Below, piece by piece: positions 35,781 through 47,399 of a stretch of DNA of 64,000 bases. The notes beneath the pieces are model-generated. The model searched no databases, was not told the DNA's origin, and saw only the letters and a list, made by a program, of their open reading frames with translations. The DNA comes from Adiantum capillus-veneris. Its lineage: Eukaryota; Streptophyta; Polypodiopsida; Polypodiales; Pteridaceae. Both the position numbers and the translations under genes were made by a program. The number at the start of each line of letters is the position of its first letter. The first letter of the stretch is position 1. The stretch covers positions 77,209,884 to 77,273,883 of the forward strand of contig CM043944.1 of the NCBI GenBank assembly GCA_014529385.2, written 5' to 3'.

Positions 35781-36436
35781 GGCCTCTCCATGCTGAAAAT
35801 CGACCTTGCTTTCTATTTGTATCTGAGAGCTACTCCACTTATGCATAGCAAGTCCAGTTACATGCTTACCAAGTGTCCAGTTAGCTAGTGTAACCGACTC
35901 TCACACTCACTCTCAAGCTTGGCAACTCTCCCACAACTCCCAAAAGAAGAGAGGGTGCCCCCTAGCTGCTAAAGCAAGCTCTGAGTGTCCTAGAACCTGT
36001 TCCCACACAGCCTCGAGCCTCAGTGCCTCCCCGCTCAACCTTAGGAAATTTTGGTTTTTGGCTAAAACGGGCCATACGAGTCGGAATTTAATGCCATAAA
36101 TTGCTATACTAAGCTCTAACTAAGGTGTATCTTTTCGAGTACCTGCCATATTTAGCAGCCCTCGGGGTCCGAAAATGCATTTTTTTCAAATTCGGGGTAC
36201 GGGTGCAGTTTTTCGAGATGGTCAAAACTAAACGGGTCGGGTGACCAAAAACTTACTATTTTTGGAAATTTTTCACAAAAATTATTTTAATTCACTTTTG
36301 GAAGCTTTATTACATTCTAAACATCATGGCACCGACAGAGTTTGAAAAACTGCTAAAAATAGTAACCTTTTCCATTATGTTCATTCCATGGTCCAATGGT
36401 GCTCTTTTTGGTCGGGGTCAGAGACCTTACAGCAAT

Positions 36437-37475
36437 CTACCAAGGGGTAGTGAAAAACTTCAACTTTCCCAAATACTTTTTACCACAGTAGACTATGTTC
36501 ATCACACTGTTGGTTACTAGGTTGAGCAGTTTTCATGCAAAGTCTAACCAAGCGGTTTGCCACTAAGTGTTTATAGTTACCTCCACACACAAGTACATCT
36601 CATACTTGACAGATGTTCTTTTTTCAGACATCCTTTTTTGAGACATACTCCACATGTGGAGAATATGAGTCTTTGGGGCTGACACTGGTGCCCGTTATAT
36701 CAATTATGTGTCGTGACAAAGTCCCCAAGTGCTGGTCAAATCCATTTCCTTGACCATTTTGAGCACACTATATCAAGAACAATTTTAGTGGCCAAAAATT
36801 GTCTGATATTGAGAACGACTAGGTAAGGTTACACTTGATGTTGAACAATATTAACGGATGGTTGTTTATGCATATAGTAAGGCTATGTGTTGTTAATGAA
36901 AATATTTCATTGTTTGTACCTAGAAGTGACTTATGTTTCATATTCTATTATGGTTCAATCATTTCAGCAAGGCTTGCAAATGATTACCGTAGAAAGTATT
37001 TAGTATCTTTTTAGAACTATTTGCACTTCTCTTACATGTGTGCTATGAGCATCGTATTCGCCATAAGTATTGGCAAGTACAACATAGATCTAACAATCAC
37101 CAACAGAGGTCATGGCTTGGTTTAGGTGCTTCTGGATATTTCAAGTTAACTAGGATGGTTATTCATAACATTGTTGATTCTTGAGCACTGTGATCCCTGT
37201 TTACTAGTCATTTTGGAAGACTGTTTGTAAACGGTGGGGAAACACACCTCAGTACTATCATTTATCCAAAGATGATAGGAAGATTACAAGTGTAATGTTG
37301 TGCTAAAGGATATGCAAAGCATGTACGTTAGACCCAAGCAATCAAATTAGAAAGCATGTATCGCTCTAGTTGGAGTTTGCTTACCATAAGGTAAAGCATG
37401 TTTGCAACTAGGTTTAGTCTCTTCATGTTTAAGTCAAGTACTCAACCTTGAACACTAGTTATGGTAGGGTTGTTT
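36437..37475. other. No gene seen
   Basis: AT-rich flank between the chromovirus duplication and the LINE insertion. No open frame or repeat structure is convincing. Confidence 0.6.
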
Positions 37476-37487
37476 AAGATAACAAGT

Positions 37488-38237
37488 CAAGGTGGGAGCA
37501 AGTAATGGAGAACATCTGGAAGCCAAAGATACCGCAGCACATAAAGGTATTTTTATGGAAGGTAATTTGGGGTGCTCTACCGACGGGGGTGAAGATTCAA
37601 GAAAGAGGGATTGGGTCAGATCGCTGCTTGGGGTGTAGGTTGGCTAGTGAAGATCTGGCCCACCTATTCATGGATTGCCCAACTATCAAAGGCCTCGTAG
37701 GGAAAATATGCAAGTGGGTCCAAAGAACATGGAAAATTGGTTTTTACAAGAGTGATTAATTCCTTGGAGGGAAGAATTCAGGTGGTCCTGCCATTCTCAC
37801 CGGCACACAAATCATCAGATACTTCTTCTTACATAATGTATGGCAGACAAGGAACCGTCGTGTGTTTGAAGGAGGTCTTGAGGTGGCAAGCTTCGCAGAA
37901 ATTATACAAGAAATCAAAGTGCTAATATGGACGCTCGGACGTAAGCAACACTCGGAGGATTGGTCTAAGACTACTTGTGCCTTGTGGTCAGCAGAGGGTA
38001 TGCCTATGACGGGGGGAAATCTTGGCTTTCCGTAATTAAAAAATCAAGAAGAACATGATAATGGACCTTAAGTATCAAGGATAAGGGGGCGAGTTGGTTG
38101 GGATAGCTTCCCTGATAGCCGGTGTAATTTTGGTCCCTGGATGATGTAATGGCTCAACAGGAGCATGACAAGACCTTGTAATTATTTGGGTTGTTTAATA
38201 TAATTCACTCACAATTGTGAGTTTTTTCATTAAAAAA
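37488..38237 (+). mobile_element. 5'-truncated LINE (non-LTR) insertion
   Basis: Only the 3' end of ORF2 remains. At 37505-37700 it encodes the zinc-binding domain that follows RT in plant L1-type elements (PQHIKVFLWKVIWGALPTG, RCLGC, EDLAHLFMDCP). The element ends in a short A tract (38232-38239). The duplication AAGATAACAAGT occurs at 37476-37487 and 38238-38249 on either side, as expected for target-primed reverse transcription. Confidence 0.9.
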
Positions 38238-39023
38238 AAGATAACAAGTGAAGGACCTAAGCTTTGCTGATGAGTTACGATAGCATGTAACTTTCATGGA
38301 AAGTGAGAAGATGTATTCTTTGTGATACCTCCTCGTTTTGCGATAACACATTTAGTATACTCAAGTGAGTTCTAAATAGAGTTTATACACTATATTAGAT
38401 ATGAGCCGGTTACACAAAATGATCAAATGGACACTTGGATCCATGAAGGATGCCACTGTGGAAAACATTAGTGTTCTTATGAAGATACCACCACTTAATT
38501 TGTTTTCAAGGACAAAAACACTTCTCCAAAGCATTAGGAAGGGAATGGGGTATATGAGGGCCTCTTTATTTGGGCAGTTTAAGGAAATTCTTAAAGCTTA
38601 AGCCAAGTTTGACCAAGCCTAAAAGAGAGGGCAAAAAGGCCTATTCTGAGATTTTAGAAAATACCATTTGTATTTTGAAAATAGGCTATTTTAACACAAA
38701 AGAGAGGTGGTTAACTGAATTTTAAAATGTCTTTTCCCCATCTCTCTCCTCTCTCTCTAACATATAAAACACTCTCTCTCTCACTTAGTTCTCGTTAAAA
38801 CTTAAGCACTTTTCAGCCCCCTGCCAAAAAAGTAGATTTTGCATATTCTATCACTGCATTCTCTCTCTAAAATGTGAGCCAACTCTTTCGCTTTCCGCCC
38901 CTTTTCTCTCTTGTCACTTCTACCTCCCAATTATCAAGAGGACATTCTATGTTGCCTACATCTGATAGAAAGTGCAGATCCTCAAAGGCTGCAGATCTAC
39001 TCTCTCTCTCTCCCAGTCTCTTT

Positions 39024-39028
39024 CTTTA

Positions 39029-39071
<43 letters not shown>
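39024..39071. repeat. (CT)n microsatellite
   Basis: A CT run with smaller CTCTCT patches from 38740 onward. Confidence 0.9.
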
Positions 39072-39072
<1 letters not shown>

Positions 39073-39364
39073 GATTCTTCCACTCCAGCTTCAAGTGAGA
39101 GCAATGGAGAACTCCATTACCTCTGTGTGCAGCTGTATTTCTCTCTCTAAAGCTCTCATGATCAACATTTCAAATTCAAAGGAGATTGAGCTATACTCCC
39201 TCTCTTTCTTCCCTCCACAACATAATCCTTTTCTACTATCTCCGAGTACCTTCCACTTTTTCCCTCCATAGCTAGCTTTTCCTGCTTGCAGCAGTCACCA
39301 TTACACATTCTCTCTCTATTCTGCTTAATTAGCTAACAAACATATCATTCAATCGCCCTCCACT

Positions 39365-40011
39365 GTAAGACATTACTAATAGGCCAGAACAATATCGATT
39401 AAACGTTGATTTGGAGCAGGAATATGCTACGCAACTTGGCACATCAGATCCCAATGTTGCAGATCAGCTACTACGAAGCATTGGGTGCAAGGCAATCAGC
39501 TTATGGGTTGATGGCCACATTTACCTAGGTGATCCAACGCCTAATGCACCAATACCCTTTCGTAATATTTATCACTGAGCTTCTGTGTTTTATTGGAGAT
39601 GGAAGAGACGGACTGTTTGGCTATTACCGGAGATTGTATTCAGCTTTTGTCAATGAAAGGGAAGCAAGTAAACATATCTTGGCTGCCTGTTCATCACTGC
39701 AAGAGAAGTCTACAAAAGATCTACAGCAAGTTAGAGAGGAAGCCAACAAGAAGATGAAGCAATTGAATGATGAGATGGCAAATCTCAATGAAAAAGTACA
39801 ACAACAAAAAGAAAAAGCAGGAGGGTTGACTAGACAATTATGTTCAACTATAACACACTTCATGGAATGTGCGTCGACAAATCGATCATCTCACACACAT
39901 TCCCCTCAGCTACCACATTCGTACGTGCAAGCGACAAGCGATGTCCTTGCTATCCTCAAGTGGTGGAGCTTGAAAGAAATGTGTATGTCAAACTCGGTAA
40001 GAATATTGTGA
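39365..40011 (+). pseudogene. Unrecognised gene fragment with coiled coil
   Basis: Two frames follow each other. The first runs from about 39365 to 39577 (RPEQYRLNVDLEQEYATQL, SLWVDGHIYLGDPTPNAP). The second starts at 39529 and encodes a Lys/Glu/Gln-rich heptad stretch (STKDLQQVREEANKKMKQLN, NLNEKVQQQKEKAGG) likely to form a coiled coil. It may be a transposon accessory ORF or captured host exon. No family is recognised, and the decayed CACTA on the opposite strand overlaps its end. Confidence 0.35.
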
Positions 40012-41180
40012 CCTATAAAATAGAAGCTCAAAGTGAGTAACATTGGTATAACTAATGCTACAAAAAAATAAGAATGAAAAAGGTACATGTCACTTACCTG
40101 CTCACAATTGCGCGGTAAAACTAAATTGTCATACCTCCCCTGTGTGATGCACACTAGAGTCCACCATGTAGAGGCCATTCTCATGTCGTCTAGACACATT
40201 TTCAAACCACTTGCACTTGAAGATGAAGGTATGAAAGGTTCTAAAAATAACCTTTGGTATCCTTTCAATAGTTCCACAGTACTTGGTTTCGTCACCGTCT
40301 GTGTCAAAGTTGCCCATGATCGCACAATCCATGGTGGTCCTACGCTCGTCAATGTGGCATGTACAAAAGTGACTTTGACCACATAGAGTTAAAGGAAAGG
40401 CACTACAAAATAGAAAAATATATTAATTGATCAAATACATATTAAAGATAATTTCAAGAAAAAAATTTACAATATGGTTTAGGTATATGAGTACTCTACC
40501 TTTGATACGCATCCTCGTGCATACTCCCATTCTTTGCTGGTGATGTCTTCTCCGCGCTCTTTTTCCTCGGTCATTCTCTCATAAATCCACTCTGCACTAA
40601 TGAGATCTTGGAAACATGCAAGGTGTCTAGGCACTGGGGGTGCCCTCCTTCCTCCATGTGCTTGTTTCCATGCTTCCCTCTCTTGCAAATGCCTTGCCTT
40701 TGACACTGTCCACAAGTCCACCCACTTGGTCATAATCTTTGCATTGAGAATACAAATGTTATTGACCACTCGGGATAGATTCATATCCATGTTAAGTAGT
40801 TTCCCCTTTTCGTGCAGTGACATACGATCTAGCTTGTCGATGATCTAGAGGCATGTGATGATCTTCTTGTCATTTTTTGCCCATCAAACTACAACAAACA
40901 GGCGTATTAGTATAATTGCATGAAGACCGCACCATAAAGCGAGTGGAGAGTATATAAAATCCACATTCATACTTACAGAAGTAGTACATCGACACTTGCA
41001 TTACTCCAACCAAATTTTGCTTGCAAGTTGAGGACTTCCAACGATGCTCGGAGCATCAAGTACCGTGCACCTTCGTAAAGAGGTGTTCGAGCACTCATCA
41101 TCAATCTATCGTTCGTTTTGGTAGCCCATTTAGTCCAGGGCTGACAATCCTCCTCGCACACGTCGTGCTCATGAGCTAGT
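39900..41180 (-). pseudogene. Decayed CACTA (En/Spm) TNP2-type transposase remnant
   Basis: At 40973-41161 the frame reads RASLEVLNLQAKFGWSNASVD, almost the same as the N-terminal part of the CACTA transposase at 51400-51470. At about 40100-40330 a frame reads KYCGTIERIPKVIF and FKCKWFENVSRR, matching the domain found at the C-terminus of plant TNP2 proteins (DUF4216-type). The central catalytic part is missing. A 114-codon frame between (40479-40823) is probably the intervening region. No termini were found. Confidence 0.65.
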
Positions 41181-41187
41181 AACTCAT

Positions 41188-41864
41188 CGTTAATATGGAG
41201 CCTGATTTACCCATTGTAATTTTTTGTGTTAAAAATGCACATTTGTAAGGCCTCCATTATAAGGAGAATCCATCGTGCGTGAAGAAAAATAACTGGCCGA
41301 AAAATAAAATCACTCGCCGAAAACCAAAATTTTCACGCCCAATCTCGAGCTTAAGCTCGAGACTGGCTTCGTCGAAATATTCCTTTTTGCTGGAATATTA
41401 TGGCCGGACGACGGTCGAAAAGTGATCGAAAAACGACCGGTTGGTTGGCCGGATGGCGGGTGGTCGGAAGTCAATGGCCGATGGCGGGTGGTCGGAAGTC
41501 AATGGCCGGTGGCCGGTGGTCGGTGGTCGAATTCAAAAGCGGACTTGTCTTCTCAAGGGCGGCCACACATGGGCGGATTGGAGGGTCCGATTTGGACTTA
41601 TCTACACAAGGGCGGCTACACATGGCTGCCTCTCATGAGAGAAAGCAACCCTTTTGGCCTATAAAAGGAGGCCATTTCTACACACATTTTATAGTGTGAA
41701 GTTGATGCAACAAGGTGGGTGTGAGGTGGTGAGAGTGAAGCAAGGCGGGAGCTCCAAAAGGGGATAATCTCTTTGTAACCTACTTCTTGTTTTGAAGTAT
41801 TAAAGCCATTGAGTGGCTGCTTTCTTGTCGACGTAGCCCACATTGGGTGAACCATGTATATGTG

Positions 41865-41931
<67 letters not shown>

Positions 41932-42012
41932 AATCTCTTGTGTGTGTAAATTATCTCTCTCCATTAAGTAATCTACTCAATTATCTACTTAGCTACGTCA
42001 TATTTCCTAACA
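41188..42012 (+). repeat. 5' LTR of the Copia element, with GC-rich insertion
   Basis: Compared with 45613-46181 it has extra sequence at about 41270-41540. The extra part contains a perfect palindrome TCTCGAGCTTAAGCTCGAGA (41342-41361) and tandem GGCGGGTGGTCGGAAGTCAA units (41454-41530). A TATAAAA box is at 41660-41666 and (CT)n at 41871-41924. Confidence 0.88.
41660..41666 (+). promoter_or_regulatory. TATA box in the Copia 5' LTR
   Basis: GGCCTATAAAAGGAGG, with the equivalent GGCCTATAAGAG in the 3' LTR. Confidence 0.6.
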
Positions 42013-42014
42013 AG

Positions 42015-42026
42015 TGGTATCAAAGC
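42015..42026 (+). promoter_or_regulatory. Primer-binding site of the Copia element
   Basis: TGGTATCAAAGC, two bases inside the LTR. It differs by one base from the initiator tRNA-Met complement. Confidence 0.8.
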
Positions 42027-42400
42027 AAGGTTTAGTAGGGGGTTGTTCTGGAGGGTGTGACAATGATAACAAGTGGTGGGGGTCACTTGGTACCTCTCTA
42101 CCCATTCATTGTAGCCTATTATAATAATGTTTGATGTTTGGATGGTGGCAGGTACCAATCTCTCTTTCATCTACTAGGATACACACCTACTCCTCTTGGA
42201 TTGCCAGTTGTACTTTGTGTACTTGATGAATCAATTCATTAATTTGTATTGTTCAATCAATTTTTCTTATGATGTATTTACAATTGAGTCGTTTTTTGAA
42301 GTATATTGGTTATGTTTGATAAAATTTTGTACAATTCACTATACGATTCTGTAAAAATGAAAAAATAAAGCAAGCACACATACTATATTCCAGATAGTCC

Positions 42401-43930
42401 TTGGTCATAGTGAATTGTACCAAGCAATCAACATGTACTTTCTTTTTTGTTATGGTCGGATGGATTTCATCCCTAATTGAACTTGGCTATGCTAACATCA
42501 AGGACCTCCTGATTCCACCTTTGGACACTCAATGCATGTTGTCTTGTTTTAAAGACCCCAACTTTCATAAAAAGCTTTTGGGCCTCAAGAAGGAGGCCAT
42601 TTCAAATCACTCTTTATCTGCTCTTAGCATAGCCTCGATCAATGACTAGATTTCCCTTTTGGTTGTAGCTAGGAAAGAACTTCCTAAGCTTCGCTCTTCT
42701 CTAGATAATTTTTCTCTCTCTCTTTGTTTCATTGATTGAGATTGCATAGACTTGGAATTCTACTTTGCTTCCCTCCCTACTATTGTTAATACGCTCTATC
42801 TAATTAACAATCTTCCTATTGCTCCCCTTGAAATCAAGCATAATGAGAAAATTATTAATCCCTTGCTTGACTTTGAATTTCTTGACCTTGAGGAAAGAGA
42901 AGCCATAGCATCTCTATCTTTGTTGAACTTTGATAAGGCTAAAAAATCCATCTCTAAGGTCTTTTTTGATGCTATCCCTCTTCACCCTCCTAGGCAAGTT
43001 GAGCTTAATGCCATTTGTCTTGATAATAAACTCTGGGATTTTGAGCTCATTAACCATAGTGCCCCTTTTACTATCTCTGCTCTAGCTCTCTTGTGTAGCC
43101 TTACCCTTGAGGTGGTGGACCAATGTGAGGCTTTAGCTTTTCAATCCAAGCACCTCCTCTCTTCTGATTTACCTTTTGATCTCCTTCAAGTCAGCTTTCA
43201 TATGTGGATTCTAACAAATGCTCCAACTCGAAGCTCATTACTAGGACCAAAGAATTGACATTAACTGACAAACTCAAGGACCACAAGAGATTCTTGAAGA
43301 GCTGTTGGAACACATATCGACCTTTTGTCAAGTGCAAATGCCAAAAATTGGATGCTAATTTGTCTTGATCAGCTTTGATCATATGGTTTGACCAACTGCT
43401 CTAGTATCTTTTTCAAAATCTTCCTAAGTTATTTCAATTCTCTTCTCATGACCAACACATATCTATGCCTTTCTTGCTTAGGTTGTTTCTTTTTGTTGGA
43501 GCTTCACCATGTAGTCATTGTATATTATGCTTTTCACGAGCATCTAATTGAGGCCATCAAAGGGCTAATTCTTTATTCCCCTAGAACACCTCTTCTTCCC
43601 AAGATTCACTCCACTCCCATCACCCAAACCATTAAAAGCATCCTCCTCAAGCCTATGAAAGGAAAAGAACCAATGAAGAGAATTACCAATACTCCTGGCA
43701 GTTTAGCCTCTTCATCTACAAAGATATCAGGTCAATTTCGTGGATGTGAAGACCTGGGAGACACTCCCAAAACACTGGAATACAATGTTCAAGAAGAAGA
43801 GATACGCATATTGTGCTTAAAAAATAATGGCTTACAATCATTAATTAGAAAACAAAAAATGCATAATAAATTTATACACTTTCTTTTCTGTAATAAACAT
43901 GGATTTTATCAATCCTACCTCTCTTTTTAG
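42401..43930 (+). pseudogene. Unrecognised reading frames in the gag/integrase position of the Copia element
   Basis: Three blocks (42401-42649, 42752-43258, 43388-43930), separated by a few stops or frame changes, read as a mostly helical, Leu-rich protein (for example PTIVNTLYLINNLPIAPLE, EEREAIASLSLLNFDKAKKS, PFTISALALLCSLTLEVVD). No retroviral gag, zinc knuckle, protease or integrase motif is present. The position between a primer site and RT suggests that the normal genes were replaced by foreign or captured sequence. The function is unknown. Confidence 0.35.
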
Positions 43931-44389
43931 TAAGGTACTCACTTATTTTTTAATCCCAAAATTCTTACCTTTTTTTTGGATGAAAATATGCTAGAAGCAT
44001 AGCTCACTATCTTTATAAGGCAAATTCACTGATGAAAACGAAGAATGTGGATGTCTTTCCCATAATAGGTTTGTTGACCACTTATTGGGTTTTGGGAATA
44101 TTGGAAACATGTGTGGTCTACTTCACCCAATTTATTCAGACACCCTCTTCTTAGAGAATTTTTCCTTAAAGGTCTTAACCATTTACGTCATGTACCGGTT
44201 AATCCTAGTCCTGTAATGAAAGAATTATGCCTTGCAAGGGATACAATATGCACCATCATGAACTTGTCTAGTTGTTGGGAAACTAACTTCAATTAGGATT
44301 GCCTTAAGCCTTATGGTTTTGCATGACTTAAATCTTGAGCAAATGGATGTAAATATGACATTCCCTCATGGTGACTTGGAGGAGATTTA

Positions 44390-45480
44390 CATGCTTTAAC
44401 CAAAGGGGTATGAAGAAAAGGGTAAGGAGAAAATGGTTTGCAGGTTAAAGAAAATCTTGTATGGTCTAAAGCAACCATCAAGAAAATGGTACTTGAAGTT
44501 TGATCGATGGATGTTGGATCATGGATTTAGAAGATGCAACTTAGATCACTGCATCTACATGAAGAATTTGGGAGATGGGAAGTTCATCATCCTAATGTTG
44601 TATATTGATGACATGCTGATTGTAAGAGCTAACATGAAAGATATCAAAAACCTTAAAGAGGAGTTGTCTAAACATTTTTCAATGAAAGATTTAGGTGCTG
44701 CAAAATGGATACATGTTATGAAGATATCAAGGGATAGGGAGAAAAAGACGCTAAAGCTATCTCAACAGGATTACATCAAGAAGATACTAGAAAAGTTTTC
44801 AATGCAAGATGCAAAACTAGCTTTTTCACACTTTAATTTAACCAAGGATATGTGTCCAAAGACACGAGGAGATAGCCTACATGTCTAAAGTTCCATATGT
44901 TGTAGTGGTAGGTTCTCTAATGTATGCTATGGTCTAGACAAGGCTAGATATTGCACATGCAGTGGTAGTTGTGAGTGGATTCATGGATAATCTAGGTAAA
45001 GAGCATTGGCAAGTTGTGAAGTGGATATTAAGGTATCTAAACGGACAAAAAACATGCATTGAGTTTTGGAGGCACTGATAGTTTCTTGCAAGGGTATGCT
45101 GATGATGCAATTATGGCACGTGACAGAGACACACAAAGTAGCACTATAGGCTATGTCTTCATGGTTCGAGGCACAACAATAAGTTGGGCTTAAAAGTTGC
45201 AAAAAGTGCTCTCACTTTCTACTATAGAAGAGGAATATGTAGCTCTCACAGAGGCAAGCAAAGAGATTTTGTGGCTTCAGATATTTTTGGAGGAGCTTCA
45301 ATATAAGCAAGACAATTGTGTCTTCTACAATGATAGTCAAAGAGCCATTCATCTTGCAAAGAATTCAGCCTTTCACTCAAGGAGAAAGCATATAGAGGTG
45401 AGATATCACTTCATACACTCTTTTGAAAGAGGGACAACTAAAGCTTGGAAATGTGCACACAAGTGAGAATCTTTTGGACA
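44390..45480 (+). pseudogene. Copia reverse transcriptase and RNase H remnant
   Basis: RT reads KKILYGLKQPSRKWYLKFD and the catalytic MLYIDDMLIV at about 44590-44630. It continues with FSMKDLGAAKWI. After frame changes near 44890-45190, RNase H reads LSTIEEEYVALTEASKEILW and AFHSRRKHIEVRYHFI (45205-45420). The RT fingers and everything upstream are missing. The frame is broken by several stops and is not functional. Confidence 0.88.
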
Positions 45481-45612
45481 TGTTAACAAAGGTGGTTATT
45501 GAACAAGGACAAGTTGAGATTTTTCTCATCTTCAATCAATATTCAAGGACAACAAGCCAGGATGGAAAGCATTCAAGTGTTTGGTGTGGAGATTAGTCTC
45601 CAAGTGGGACAT

Positions 45613-46042
45613 TGTTAAGTATGAAGCCTGATTCACCCCTTGTAATTTTTATTCTAAAAAACAACATTTGTAAGGTCCTTGTTATGAGGAGAATCCAAGT
45701 TTTAGGTGGAATTTTCTACCTAAAGGGCCGCCACACATGTGCACATGGGAGAATTCAACTTGGACTTGTCTACACAAGGGCAACTACACACATGGGTGTC
45801 TCTCATGAGAGAGGGTAGCCCTTTTGGCCTATAAGAGTAGGCTTCTTCTACACACAACAAAACGCATTGTGATTGTGGAGTTGATGAAGCAAGGTATGTG
45901 CGAGGTGGTGAGAGTGAATCAAGGTAGGTTCCATTAAGGGTATAATCCCTTTGTAACCTACTTCTAGTTTGAAGTGCAAAGCCATTGAGTGGTTGCTTTT
46001 CCCTGGATGTAGCCCACATTGGGTGAACCACGCATATCATGT

Positions 46043-46119
<77 letters not shown>

Positions 46120-46181
46120 TGTAAAAATTATCTCTCTCCATGAAGTAAACCATCTACTTAGCTACACCTTTATTCCTAACA
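45613..46181 (+). repeat. 3' LTR of the Copia element
   Basis: 569 bp, beginning TGTTAAGTATGAAGCCTG and ending CCTAACA. It contains (CT)n at 46043-46116. Confidence 0.88.
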
Positions 46182-46199
46182 GATGATACCTAGAATGCA

Positions 46200-47253
46200 A
46201 ATCTATTTTGGTAAAAATATGGGCATGGGTGAGCTTGTCAAAACAAGTAGTCCATTCATGGTAATGGATACTTATTATTTATGGTAATTGTATTCAAACC
46301 TCGGGATGCACATGCACATACTACTATCTTTTTTCTTCATGAGAAACATGGGAGATGCCCACGGTGAAGAGATAGGTTGAATTAACCCTCTACTGAGGTA
46401 TTCACCAAGCTAATGTTCCACCTCAATAGCCTCATGATGACTCATTCGTCAATAGGGTGGTTTACTAATGGGTTTACTACATGCAACCATATCTAAACCG
46501 GGTAGCATAGAATACGCCAATGGTAACCCAGGAGGTAAGTCTTTGGGGAATATGTCTTTGTATTCTATTAAAAGTTTCTTTAATTGATTAGAGACATTTT
46601 CTTGTAGTGATCATAGATAAGTATCAAGAGAATGAGAAGCATGAGACATTGAGGAATTATCTACCATACTTGAATTATTACCAACATTGGATAAAAAATG
46701 ACACAAGGAGTAACACAAAAAGAGTTCTACAATTTCATTATCTAAAGAGATATTCATAAGCTTGGCTATACAATCAAGTGATGAGAAAGACACATCCTTT
46801 TTTCCAAATAGTAGCACATTCAGACCATTGAGCTCAAACATTTGACTATTGTGCTCATAGCTACGACGTAATGAGGACACCAACCCATGCAGCCATTCCC
46901 TACTTAAGACCACATCTGCTCTATCCATATTCATGAATTGAAAGTTCAAGGCTATTTGATACCCATGAATTTCAATTGATACCCCCTTTACTTGTGTATC
47001 CTACACCTTAGCACCATGGCCGTCTATCATAGGCTACCTTCTTGTAGTGGTGGGTACTAGGGGTCTACAATAGATTGAGATGTTTCACCAGCTTATAGTT
47101 AGTAAAACTGAGAGATGCATCATCATCTACCATGATTCTCACTTTGTGGCCCTTGATAAGCCCATGCATTCTCACAAGCTTGTGTGGACCAAAAGTTGGC
47201 TGCCACATAAAGGCCATAATGCAGCACACATGCACCACTTTGGTGTGTATTAA
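46200..47253 (-). pseudogene. Gypsy protease and RT start, left half of an element split by CACTA
   Basis: Read from 47253 downward. The aspartic protease region (GLIKGHKVRIMVDDDASLSF, where the usual DSGA active site is damaged to DDDA) lies at about 47080-47160. At 46860-46949 comes the MNMDRADVVLSREWLHGL segment typical of the Gypsy protease-RT linker. The RT opening follows at about 46310-46480 (HHEAIEVEH and GLIQPISSPWASP). It stops before the RT core. The other half (gag) lies at 53513-54115. Confidence 0.75.
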
Positions 47254-47399
47254 CACTATAACATATGTGCGGTATTATCGCCCACATTATCGCAAAAAAA
47301 ACAAAAAAAATTGTGATATGAAATTTCCCGTATGCGGAAAAGACTGCGGAAAATATTGCGGTAATGGTCTAGCGGTAAAATCCGCGGTAATGCCTGCGG

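Larger units (their letters stand above)
26244..36431 (-). mobile_element. Ty3/Gypsy chromovirus, full length, 10.2 kb
   Basis: LTRs at 26244-29096 and 33597-36431 begin TGTGAG and end CTTACA on the plus strand (TG...CA). The duplications gcaat flank the element at 26239-26243 and 36432-36436. A tRNA-iMet primer site adjoins the right LTR and a polypurine tract (minus-strand GTTGGGGAGGT) adjoins the left LTR. Internal order on the minus strand is an unrecognised ORF, a gag zinc knuckle, protease, RT, RNase H, integrase and chromodomain. Protease-pol is interrupted by stops, so this copy is not autonomous. Confidence 0.96.
33597..36431 (-). repeat. 5' LTR of the chromovirus (2835 bp)
   Basis: Partner of 26244-29096. 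Differences include substitutions, an extra TG-rich stretch near 35680-35720 and the absence of the duplicated segment of about 70 bp. Confidence 0.95.
41188..46181 (+). mobile_element. Ty1/Copia element with LTRs and unusual interior
   Basis: LTRs at 41188-42012 and 45613-46181 share GAAGCCTGATT, CATTTGTAAGG, TAGCCCACATTGGGTGAACCA, a (CT)n tract and the end CCTAACA. A tRNA-iMet-type primer site (42015-42026, one mismatch) follows the left LTR. RT and RNase H remain at 44390-45480, but gag and integrase are not recognisable at 42100-44300. The left LTR is about 250 bp longer. No clear duplication flanks it. Confidence 0.85.

Noticed and set aside
42401-43258. Copia gag
   Set aside because: No gag helical motif, zinc knuckle or protease follows, so it is left as unrecognised.
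41183-46186. Target-site duplication of the 41-46 kb Copia
   Set aside because: The five bases on each side (ctcat and gatga) do not match. The left LTR start is eroded, so no duplication is claimed.
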